A DNA stretch of 64,000 bases from Laetiporus sulphureus 93-53 (Eukaryota; Basidiomycota; Agaricomycetes; Polyporales; Laetiporaceae). Below the pieces are notes generated by a model that worked only from the letters and a program-made list of their open reading frames with translations, made no database searches and was not told the origin of the DNA. Made by a program: the position numbers and the translations under genes. Numbering within the stretch: the stretch's first letter is position 1; the number at the start of each line of letters is the position of its first letter. Of the stretch, positions 13,598 through 22,997 are shown one piece after another. The stretch is taken from contig NW_024468510.1 in NCBI RefSeq assembly GCF_001632365.1, forward strand, positions 733,173-797,172. The letters are read 5' to 3'.

Positions 13598-14096
13598 GTC
13601 GTGCCAACAATCCTCGACGATGAGTGTGGTGGGGAGCAACAAAGGCAAGGTAGTTAATAGCCTCGGAGCTCAGGTCAGGCTAACAGGCGCATCGCAGAGA
13701 GTGCCAAATGGAGTCCTCGCACGTTCGTCGAGTTTGAACAGCAGTGGCTCTCAGCCTCTGAGAAGGCAGTTCTTAGTCCTATTCGGATATTGCCGACGTC
13801 AGCCTTCCAAGTTCCGGCCAAGCTCCTTCAACGCATCTATTGATCTCAGTACATCCGAATTCAAAGACTTTGGCGCAGGGTGCAGTGGCCCAGTATCTAG
13901 GACATCGAACGATATCTGCGCGATTGGAGATACAAAGGCAATGCATTGAACAATTTACAACATACAAAAACATCGTCTAATAATTATGCAGGTGGTGCTA
14001 CAAATGCGTCAAAACTTCGGTCGCAACAAGGTCAACATAACGAACAACATGGCAGGAGCAAGAGACGACGACGGATTGACAATAGACTCCTCATAA
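13598..14096. other. Intergenic, no gene recognised
   Basis: About 500 bases upstream of Ppn1 and downstream of the small minus-strand gene. A plus-strand frame through 13434-13949 overlaps Ppn1 coding exons and looks like a shadow. This stretch should contain the Ppn1 promoter. Confidence 0.4.
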
Positions 14097-14713
14097 TTAC
14101 TTAATCTTGATGGACCTAGTCGGCGGCGACGTGCCCATCTCCGCGGCCACGCAGTTCATTTCTTGCTTGTGCAGGTCGAGGAGGAAGGACACGTTATCGT
14201 TCTCGTCTAGGACTTTGCTGATGGACTTCTCCACCAGGTGGCAAGTCTGCGAGCGATGAGTCAGCCTGAGCCACGACAGACAGAGATGAGAGGCATCAAA
14301 GTGCTCTACGTACCCGACTATAGCCGCCACGTTCGATAGGCGATCTTGCCTTGGCAATAGTATTGTGAATGGTGTCATATGCATATCTCTTTCTGTACGA
14401 CATAGAGCATCAGCGGCTGTCTTCCAACAATAATGACAAAGGTGACATACAGAATGCTCTCCAACTCAGCCCTTGACCGAGGCAGCAGGTATAGGTCGGA
14501 GCCACTGAGGTAACGTTTGAAGGCTTCATATGTGGCACAGCCGGAGATGAGGGTCTCGTCCAAGGAGGGATGCTCTGTGTCCCAGCTGAACCAGTTTTCA
14601 CTGCGAAGAGAAAAGGCTGTCAAAAGCGGAGTGGCGTTAACGGAAGGGTAGACGTACGTGAGGTGTGAGTGCGCCATGGCCTCTGGACTATGCGGTGCGA
14701 GGAAGCGATCCAT
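14097..14713 (-). CDS. Small protein of unknown function
   Basis: Predicted about 145-residue protein that I do not recognise. Four exons join in frame across three GT...AG introns of about 58-70 nt. The peptide starts MDRFLAPHSPEAMAHSHLTE, continues NWFSWDTEHPSLDETLISG, then a Leu/Arg-rich part with LPRSRAELESILKRYAYDTI, and after an ARSPIERGGYSR segment ends with a helical region (CHLVEKSISKVLDENDN) and the basic tail TRSIKIK. There is no signal peptide or membrane helix. An in-frame second ATG gives MAHSHLTENW as an alternative start. Clean splicing and even amino acid use support a real gene. It is read away from the acetoacetyl-CoA synthetase gene, 870 bp off. Confidence 0.55.
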
Positions 14714-15585
14714 GGATGGGGTACTCAGTGGCCGTGTAAGCGAGGTGGACGAGGGAGGGAGGGGCTACAGTGATGTCCTTTGGGTCAAGGTATCGAACAG
14801 AAATTGGGGGAGGGAGGGGATGACGAAGCTCTATTTGTAGGGTGAAGGCCGAAACAGGTGACAGATATGACCGGAGGAATGGAGCTGGGGCAGATTTAAC
14901 CTCTTGCGGGAGCGTGTGGGAGATGAACAAACGTGAGTGATTCGGAAAAGACCACAGATCGCGTACATATAAAGACGCGGCCACCAGTCATTTCCAGATC
15001 GCACGTGCGCGGCAAATCATAATGATTTCGGACATTCGCCGACGCTGTTCTCCTTGCGGCTGAGTCACGACGGCATTCATTCGGCTCATCCCTCTTCAAA
15101 TTGCTTGCTGGCGGCCATCGCCACCGACCCCATCGTCCGAGGGCTACGTGGTGCGATCCATGCTTTTGTGTCATGGCCGTGTCAGCTCATTTCAGTCCAA
15201 TGGGGGCTGTGGCAATCCGTGCCACATATCGCTAGATCGAACTATTCAAACTCTCTTTCGGTTCTGCGGTATCAGGAGAACCCTCGCTGTTGTCGCATAC
15301 CTTATCTTGCGGCGAAACGGACCAGAAAGTCGGTTAAGCCAAGCTTCGTGAGGCAAAGTTCAAGCAATTGCTTTGCAACATACGGCGGCCTGTGAGAGGC
15401 AGCGTTGTAAGCTGCGGCGTTAACAGAGCCCGCGTAATGGAATGCTTCTAACCGCGCTCTAGGTACATCTGGTCAGCACTCCTCCTCATTGGGCGGACAT
15501 TAACGTGCGTGTCGTGCTGCCTGCGTTCTATCGCGGAGATCCGAGCATCGCAAACATATTGCTCGGGTGGATCATTCTACAAGCT
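14714..15585. other. Divergent intergenic region
   Basis: 872 bases between the small minus-strand gene and acetoacetyl-CoA synthetase; presumably both promoters and 5' UTRs. The open frames inside do not extend by splicing into anything recognisable. Confidence 0.45.
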
Positions 15586-18500
15586 ATGGATGCGCTCTAC
15601 AATCCGCCCGCCCCTGACTTGTCTCGGACGTTCCAGTTCCTGAGACGTGTGAACGCCAAACACGGTCTAACCCTTTCTTCGTACTACGATCTCTACCAAT
15701 GGTCCACAACCAACATCGACGACTTCTGGAGCGAGGTCTGGGATGACACTGGAGTCGTTGGGACCAAGGGAGAACATGTTGTCGACACTGTCGCCCTGCC
15801 TCCTGCGAGCCCTCCTTGGTTTAAAGAAGCCAGGCTCAATTGGGCTGAAAACATGCTCCGCTGTCGATCCCCGGACAAGACAGCGCTGATTGAAGCCAGT
15901 ATGTGCCAGCATTTCCTTGATTGAAAGGCCACGGGAATGGACGTCTACTTCAGTTGAGCCTCACCCCGCCAACCCCAACCGTCCTCTTCGCCGGGTATCT
16001 TACGAGGAGCTCTATTCTCTCGTCGCCGATCTGGTTTCTGCATTCCTTTCTCTCGGCCTCGAAGCGGGAGATCGAGTTGCGTCGTACGCTTCCAATTGCA
16101 TTGTAGGTGTTATGTCCGTGTAATCATGACATCAGCCCTCGTCGCTCCAAGGAGTGATTTCCGACATGCTGGTGTTGACTGCGCATCAATCATCGCGTGT
16201 GACGTGTCCGCTGCCGCCGGATCGCATGACGCATCGCAACGGCAAACATTGCATTGCACAGGTGAACTCAAGTAGCTCACTGGTTTCTTTCAGGAAAATG
16301 TAGCAGCTTGTCTTGCAGCTACTGCAATCGGTCGGTCCTTTTTTGCGAATTTCCCACTCGTAATTCTCAAAGTAAATGACTCCTTGAAGGTTGCATATGG
16401 GTCAGCGCTGCAGCTGATTTTGGTCCCGAAGGAGTTTTGGAGAGGTGTGATCAAACTATAACCATTCAAGACGCCGATTGACCTCCCATAACGTAGGTTT
16501 GAGCAGGTCCAGCCCAAAGTGGTCATCTCCGTGGATGGTGTCGTGTATGTTCGCTGTCATTGTCTTGTCATGGCCGTGCCTCATGACTCGCTGCTGTTAG
16601 CTATAACGCCAAAGTGCATGTGCACATACCGAAGCTGAAGACACTCCTATCTGGTCTCTCGGAGCGTGGACATATACCACAGAAGGTGGTCGTAATTCGT
16701 CATCTGCTGATGCCAAGCGAAGACGCAAAGTGGGACAGAACTTGGATGGATTTCAAAGACTTGGCTGCTGAGGGCGAGAAGGCGAAGTTGGGACGTACTC
16801 CTGAGGGCGAAATAAAATGGCAACGCTTGGACTTCAACTGGCCGCTTTGGATACTGTTCAGCTCTGGAACGACTGGTGAGTAGGTCGTCTGACAACTTTG
16901 AGCCACGTTCATGAATGATCGATCACGATATCAAGGTCGTCCCAAGTGCGTAACGACGCAATCTTTTGTGTAGAATCCGTTGACACTCCCGAGATAGGCC
17001 GATAGTACACCGGGCTGGTGGGATGTTGCTGCAAATGAAAAAGGAGCTCATCATATGTGCCGACATGCAGCCAGAGGATGTCTTTTTCTATTATACCACC
17101 ACGTGTGTGCTCTTCTCATATGTTCTGGAACTGTGGTCTTGACGTACACGCTTACAGAGGATGGATGATGTGGAACTGGCTGGTAAGCGGGTTGAGCGTA
17201 GGCTGTACTTTGGTGCTGTACGACGGCAGCCCGTTGCGCGATCCTGCGTACCTCTGGCGACTCGTGGATGAACTCCGTATTACGATTTTTGGGACAAGCG
17301 CGAAGTACATTGATCAGCTGTCCGTGAGTTATCCTCAAATGCCCTTTGCCCGTCCTGTGAGGCGTGATTGCGAAACCTTCTCAGAAATCATACAAGCCTT
17401 CGGAGCACCACAAGCTTACTTCTCTACGCCATATCTATTCAACCGGCTCTCCACTCGCGCCGTCTTTATATGATTTCGTTTACGAACACATCAAGCGCGA
17501 TGTGCTTCTCGGGTCTATTACAGGTACAAGCTCCAAAGACTTGTTCGTACTTCTTCACTTGCTGATAGGAGAGACATTAGGCGGGACAGACATATGCTCA
17601 CTGTTCGCCGGGATGTGCACGGCGCTCCCGGTGTTCCGTGGAGAGGTTCAGTGTAGATTGTTAGGGATGGCCGTTGAGGTCTTCACGCCCGCAGGGACGC
17701 CAGCCAAGCCAGACGAGGCCGGAGAGTTGGTCTGTCTCAAACCATTTCCGTGCATGCCAGCGGGCTTCTGGCCCCTGCCAGGCTACGGCTCCGAGGAGGC
17801 TGTTCAAGCCGCCCAAGCACGATATCAACAGGCGTATTTCTCAGAATTCAAGGACGTGTGGTGTGCGTATAGCCCGCGCATTTCATCGATTTGACACTGA
17901 ACTCGGCTGATCTGCAGTCCACGGCGACCATGTCATCCTCACGCGATCGAGGGCAGGAAATGGAGGAGGGCTGATAATGCTGGGCAGGAGCGATGGCGTT
18001 CTGTGCGTGTTCGCGGCGAGCTCTGGCCGTCATTCGTCATTCCAGGCTGACAATGCACGTTTATCGCAGCAATCCAGGAGGGATACGGTTTGGCTCAGCT
18101 GAGATCTACGACGTGATAGAGCTGTGTTTCTCCCCGTCGACATCGCATGCAGGCCACGCCATCGTCGACTGTCTTGTGGTCGGGCAGAGCATTGCCGACG
18201 GCACGGATGAGCGCGTGATTCTCTTTGTGAAGCTTCTAGAAGGGCAAACGCTCACCCCAGAGCTCGAGAAAAAGATCAAGGCCGAGGTGCGTTCTCGGCG
18301 AAGCGCGCGACATGTCCCCGCCCGGGTGAGTTTGATGCCCCTCCGCAACCCGTCGGGCCCTAACACGTTGCCCGCTTACATGCGAATGCTGTGCTGCCGA
18401 CTCTAGATCATCCAAGTTCGCGATATTCCGTACACCGTGAACATGAAGCGTGTGGAGGTGCCAGTAAAGAAGGTATTGTTCAGCTCAATCCGTGTGTTCA

Positions 18501-18651
18501 ACGTGTTGCGGGCGGCTGAGGCTGTCATCAGATCATCAATGGGGCGCCATTGTCTAGCGTCAATCCAGCTACCCTGAGAAACCCGGAGTGTCTGCCTGAA
18601 TATGAGGCGGTGGGCAAGGCTTTGAGGGCCGAAATGAGAGGTGTGGAGTGA
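15586..18651 (+). CDS. Acetoacetyl-CoA synthetase
   Basis: Predicted 701-residue acetoacetate-CoA ligase (EC 6.2.1.16) of the ANL adenylating superfamily, which activates acetoacetate in the cytosol for sterol or fatty acid synthesis. Fifteen exons whose lengths sum to a multiple of three: 15586-15898, 15954-16102, 16294-16330, 16390-16444, 16497-16544, 16601-16875, 16936-16945, 16998-17102, 17158-17323, 17385-17523, 17581-17862, 17918-18002, 18070-18325, 18407-18472 and 18532-18651. Family landmarks: SSYYDLYQWSTTNIDDFWSE, the segment ARLNWAENML, GCIWVSAAADFGPEGVLERF, the AMP-binding P-loop SSGTTGRPKPIVH (spread over exons 6-8, with a 10-nt exon 7), FFYYTTTGWMMWNWLVSGL, IYSTGSPLAPSLYDFVYE, TGGTDICSLFAG, WFHGDHV, LNPGGIRFGSAEIY, and a C-terminal lysine region NMKRVEVPVKKI. 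Everything needed for catalysis is present. Intron 2 (16103-16293, 191 nt) is about four times longer than its neighbours. Confidence 0.93.
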
Positions 18652-19230
18652 GAACGGAACTAAATCGGAGCTTGTAGCTATCTGTGTGTTATCTGCATTT
18701 CCGGTGGAACAATGTAATTTCCAACGTACTTAACTGCATGGAGAGCCAATGAGAATAAGTGCCGGGGAGCTATCTGCCGATATTTGGCATCGTTAGGCGG
18801 CAAATAACGCGACGCGTGTTCACGATCGTGTACACCGCAGTTCCAAATTTCCGTTTATGTCGTTCTCCCACAACAATCAATTGCCTCGAGGCAGCTTGAA
18901 ATGGGCCGTATTGATCACACCTTGTCTTTCAGGCTTCCAGGGCCCGTGGCTGGGCAGGAAATTTGCCACAGACAGCGATAAAATTTAGCAATCAGGAAGA
19001 TATGTAAACCATCCGAACACCGGAACTTCCCCCCCCCCCCCCTTCCGCTCTCCTTCCGGGCCCCCAAGGCTTTACCTTGCGCGACCCAGCTGTGGTCGCC
19101 GTTCTGCACAGGTCGACGTCGAACGAACGGGAACGCAGCTCACGCAACGAAACCGCGCGTTATCTGGCGTCATATCTTCACGCACACGCTGTTTTCATTG
19201 CTCTGACTCCCGACCCATTCCTTTGACACG
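18652..19230. other. Intergenic with a 14-C tract
   Basis: Holds the 3' end of acetoacetyl-CoA synthetase and the promoter of MARVEL gene 1. An uninterrupted run of 14 C lies at 19029-19042. No gene is recognised. Confidence 0.5.
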
Positions 19231-20850
19231 ATGAGCCCCCCGTATACGAAGGAGCAGTATGGCCGTGGCGCGCAAGCGCAATCGGCCAGACGACCATTCC
19301 TTGCCATCTTTCATTTTAAGCCTGCAATGCCGTCCGTGGTCAATGTAATCAGATTCTGCACTTTTGGTGAGTCATGGCACGAGCTGCACAGAAACCTCGC
19401 TCATGCTTCACAGTCGTGGTTCTGATGTGGACGGTGATCTGCCTGGCTGTTGCTGCACATTTCGATAGCATTCTTGTATCGTCCGAGCTGAGTGAGTGGT
19501 GTCATGTCTGCGGCGAGGAGCGCATGGCTAATGCACGTGCAGCGCACTTCGTTCCTTTTGCAATCTTTGTATGCTCTGCAAGTATTCTCATCACTCTGGC
19601 GCTGTAAGTACAACCCTTGCTGCGATAAGTCGGGTATTAAGGATCCCTTCAGGTTTGGATTTGGTCTTTGGAAAGAGCGGAGTCCCATCTCAACGAGAAT
19701 TGAGTTGGCGTGTCTGGGATTCGCAGGAGTGCTCTGGCTAGGTATGTTTGCCGTATCCGATCGGTGGCGTCTCGTCTTGACGCCAGTTCTCGGACAGCCC
19801 TTTCCGCGTTTATTGCTACCTCCGATGCGGAGGACGCGGATGTGGAATGTTACTCATCAGCCGAATCTGACGAAGTCATATCGCTCCCTTCATGTGAGTG
19901 TGTCAATGATGTGGCCGTTTCACCCTGCTGACTCTCCGATAGTCAACACCGAGATCTATCAAGCGCAATACCGTGTCCTGGAGGCATTTTCTTTCTTCAA
20001 TCTCATCCTTCGTAGGTACCCATTCCGCATTTCAGTGATATCATTTCTGAGAATGCGCACAGTTCTTGGTTTTTTCTTATTCTTATTGACCCTCGCTCTG
20101 CGGCAACACTATCTTGGCAAGAGAGAAGTCTGGATCACCCCGGTTACGGCCTACCCATGGTTTGGTGGCTCAAACAAGCAGCCGAAGTTACCGCTACCGG
20201 TAACCTCGAAGTTGCGTTCGCAATCAAGGCCAGCCATGCAGGAGAACAAACGCTCGGATTCCCAGCGCACTCTCGTTGGGAAGGCATCGGAACCCAAACG
20301 CGAATCTTGGCGAATCATCGACTTGATTCGTCCCCTGGCGAAGCGCGACAACACCCAGCACACGAAGGTGTATACTGGGGATCCCTACTCTTCGCGCATT
20401 CACCTGAATCGCAATGACTCGTCACGAACACAGGTCGATCCCTACTCTTCGCGCATTCACCTGAATCGCAATGACTCGTCACGAACACAGGTCGATCGCC
20501 AGGATTCCTCGCGTTCCAATGTATATCGGAAGGATTCCTCTCGCTCTCATATGGACAGACAAGACTCGTCGCGGACGGTGGTCAACCGACAGGACTCGTC
20601 GCGTACGCGGGTCTACCGACAAGATTCCTCACGTTCACAGGTGAACAGACAAGACTCCGGGCGCTCGCAGCCGCGCCGGCAGGAGTCACGCTCTCGAGGT
20701 CGCCTACCGCAGACGACAGCAGATGGACCGACGCGCAATGAGGCGCCGACGTACGTCTACTGGCACCCGCACAAAGCGCCGGACCAAGCGCATGTGCGGG
20801 ATACTCGGCCGAGAGACAGATATCACAGGGACGCATCACCCCGGCGGTGA
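19231..20850 (+). CDS. MARVEL-type membrane protein 1 with RQDSSR repeat tail
   Basis: Predicted four-helix integral membrane protein of the MARVEL type, a family expanded in mushroom genomes and usually placed at the plasma membrane or in vesicles. About seven exons. The cytosolic N-terminus ends MPSVVNVIRF. Hydrophobic helices are VVLMWTVICLAVAAHF, the stretch around FVPFAIFVCSASILITLALF, IELACLGFAGVLWLALSAFI, and a last one coded around 19990-20100 (VLEAFSFFNLILLLGFFLFLL). A segment with two acidic, Cys-containing stretches (DAEDADVECYSSAESDE) lies before the fourth helix, where a luminal loop is expected. The long cytosolic tail, about 250 residues, is hydrophilic and carries two exact 19-residue blocks followed by six or seven decapeptides of the pattern xRQDSSRxxV. 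It ends in an Arg/Pro/His-rich part. The tail is much longer than in MARVEL protein 2. The function is unknown. Confidence 0.8.
20380..20700 (+). repeat. In-frame tandem repeats in MARVEL gene 1
   Basis: Two adjoining identical 57-nt units (20380-20436 and 20437-20493) encode DPYSSRIHLNRNDSSRTQV twice. About seven diverged 30-nt units follow (20494-20700), encoding decapeptides such as NRQDSSRTRV and YRQDSSRSQV. All units keep the reading frame. The Arg-rich units with two serines suit phosphorylation by basophilic kinases, but that is inference. Confidence 0.95.
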
Positions 20851-21007
20851 TGTGCGATGATGCTACGACTAGATGGAGCATGCGAGCATGGCTCCGATGC
20901 TATTTAACGGCTGTATTATCACGGTGACGACTTGTAGCAGACATACGAACGATTGTACAACACCGCCAATGGATTGTGATTACACCAGTAAAGTCCTGCT
21001 GCCCTTA
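20851..21007. other. 3' flank of MARVEL gene 1
   Basis: Short stretch between the stop codon of MARVEL gene 1 and the left end of the first inverted-repeat element. It presumably contains the polyadenylation region. Confidence 0.4.
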
Positions 21008-21772
21008 CAGCGCCTTGCATAATTGCGTGAAACAGCGCGGAAAAAAACTTGTTTGTCCGGCCAAAACAATGTGACCGTTACAGGATAGGCGCGCCCATGT
21101 GGCCTCACAGCGCCGGCCACAGCGGCATGTCGAAATTTAGGACACCTGCACTGTTTGTCAACCTGAAAATGCATTGTATAAATCTACAATGAAGGTGGAT
21201 GGACAATTAAACAGACTTCAGAATCTCTGCATTGCCCCATCAGCTTGGATTCAAGTCATCAACATACATCGAGAGTTTGGTCACAAGTCACGTTACATGA
21301 ACTGGCAATCATATCTCAGCAATGCAGACTGTTGGGAATGCCCGGAGGGAGCAATCCGAGAGCACCCAGTGAAGTCGTTGTGGCTGGCGCCACATTACGT
21401 AATATTCCAAAAATGTACTTATATATAAAGTAATCCTAATTAGGGAGCTCGGCATATAAGCCCGAGCTCTCCTTGCCCCGCTCCATCATCCGCTCGCTCG
21501 TCCTCCCGGATTCTGGCGAACGCTACACAGACCATCGGTCCCCTAGTACGTGGAGTGTATACTCTGGTACCGGAGGACTTCAAGTGCAGAAGTTGACGAG
21601 TCATCGCTAGCATTACGATAGGGGAACGCGGTCGCTCAGGCCTCAGGCTCCTGGCGTCACTCACGCTCACTGTGGCCCCCACAGTGGGCGCCTATGCTGT
21701 AACGGTCACATTGTTTGGCCGGACAAACAAGTTTTTTTTCGCGGCTGTTTAACGCAATTATGCAAGGCGCTG
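21008..21772. mobile_element. Inverted-repeat (MITE-like) element A
   Basis: A 765-bp unit bounded by imperfect inverted repeats of about 90 bp. The left end begins CAGCGCCTTGCATAATTGCG at 21008 and continues through an A-rich run and TTGTTTGTCCGGCC to about 21095. The reverse complement of 21680-21772 reads almost the same. There is no long open frame, so the element is non-autonomous. TA precedes the left end, as for Tc1/mariner-like elements, but TA is not found after the right end, so the superfamily is uncertain. An interior palindrome near 21447-21471 (GAGCTCGG...CCGAGCTC) could form a hairpin. The right end touches the target duplication of element B. Confidence 0.75.
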
Positions 21773-21779
21773 TCGTCAG
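21771..21779 (+). repeat. Left target site duplication of element B
   Basis: TGTCGTCAG lies directly before the left end of element B. The same nine bases directly follow its right end at 22656-22664. Confidence 0.85.
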
Positions 21780-22655
21780 CAGGCTCCTTCCCATATCGCT
21801 TTCGGGAGTTTGGGGGGGCCCATCCTAGGGAGGCTACACAGTGCCACATCCTAGATCGATCATTCACGTGCTCGATCATGATGCGATCACTAACTTCGAA
21901 CTCCTCACTCTTATTCCCCTCCAACTCCCTACAGCGGCTGGGAGAAAACATGTGTAAATAACGGAGGTCGGTGGCTTGCCTTCCCCAATTGGCAGTCAGC
22001 AAGGCCAGGAAATAGATTATTGATAGGTGCCTGTAATAAATTTCCGGCAACTCTAACATTCATTGATAACAGTGGTACAAGAGTCCTGCTATGGCAAGGC
22101 ATCAATAAACGGCACTCAACAGCGCGATTCAATGCTGAGGATTTCCATGGCTATCTAGAACAGTGCAGATCATTGAGGGTGACACCATGATTGAGTCCGG
22201 AGCTGTGAGATGTGAGAGGCTCTCTTTTGCATTTTTAACTCCTGGTGTCACGTTTCTGATTGCAGCATTGAAGTTGTCATAGACAAACCTTACAAGGCAT
22301 GCCTCTGCCGGTGTGCAAATATCAGAAGCACTCTCCTTTGAGGGTAGATGGGCTGAGCATATTTGCACAATGCAATAGATGTAATATTTGATTCCTGATT
22401 AGGTCGGTACAAAATCTAGCGCTCGGGGAGCACCAACTACTACTTTGGGGCAGCTTGCATCCGGCCTCCGTTATTTACACATGTTTTCTCCCAGCCGCTG
22501 TAGGGAGTTGGAGGGGAATAAGAGTGCGGAGTTTGACCTTGGCTGAGTCTGAAAATTGTGGCTGATATGTGGCTGAGGTGGCGGGATGAAGCACAATGTC
22601 CCACCCATAGGATGGGGCCCCCCAAACTCCCGAAAGCGAGATGGGGAGGAGCCTG
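21780..22655. mobile_element. Non-autonomous Mutator-like element B
   Basis: An 876-bp unit with long imperfect inverted repeats of about 200 bp. It begins CAGGCTCC at 21780 and ends with the complement GGAGCCTG at 22655. The outer about 50 bp and an inner block of about 70 bp (around 21903-21970 against 22459-22527) are nearly identical; the parts between have diverged. It is flanked by a perfect 9-bp direct repeat, TGTCGTCAG. Long terminal inverted repeats with a 9-bp target duplication are typical of Mutator-like transposons (MULEs). No transposase frame is present. It sits exactly at the right end of element A, so it inserted later. Confidence 0.8.
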
Positions 22656-22664
22656 TGTCGTCAG
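22656..22664 (+). repeat. Right target site duplication of element B
   Basis: TGTCGTCAG directly follows the GGAGCCTG end of element B and is identical to the left copy at 21771-21779. Confidence 0.85.
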
Positions 22665-22997
22665 CGCATACAGTGGAGCAAGGCGTAACTTTACGAGCTA
22701 CCGGTCTGGTGTTTCTCAGTCATGTGATGCGGTATGCCTTAGGTTGACGTCACGAAGCATGCTCGTCGCGCCCGAGACTCGTATGTAAGACATCAAGATA
22801 TCTGCCTTTCCGGGCTCCACTTCTCCAGGTGCACTGCACGACCTCCACGACCCTCACGATTCGCCTTCAATTTTCATTTCCCTCTATACCCCGCCCTCGG
22901 CAGCGTCGACGGCCTCATACTCGTGTACTCTCTGACTGTCATCGTGCGTCCACTGAGTGGATCTGCCGCTAATCGGGCCTGACGGCCGCATTGTTAG
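22665..22997. promoter_or_regulatory. Upstream region of MARVEL gene 2
   Basis: 333 bases between the right target duplication of element B and the start of MARVEL gene 2; it should contain the promoter and 5' UTR. A pyrimidine-rich run (about 22805-22900) is visible, as is common upstream of fungal start sites. Confidence 0.4.

Noticed and set aside
22312..22370. Inverted TGCAAATAT/ATATTTGCA pair inside element B
   Set aside because: Nine-base arms at this distance are easily expected by chance in AT-rich sequence and show no other structure.
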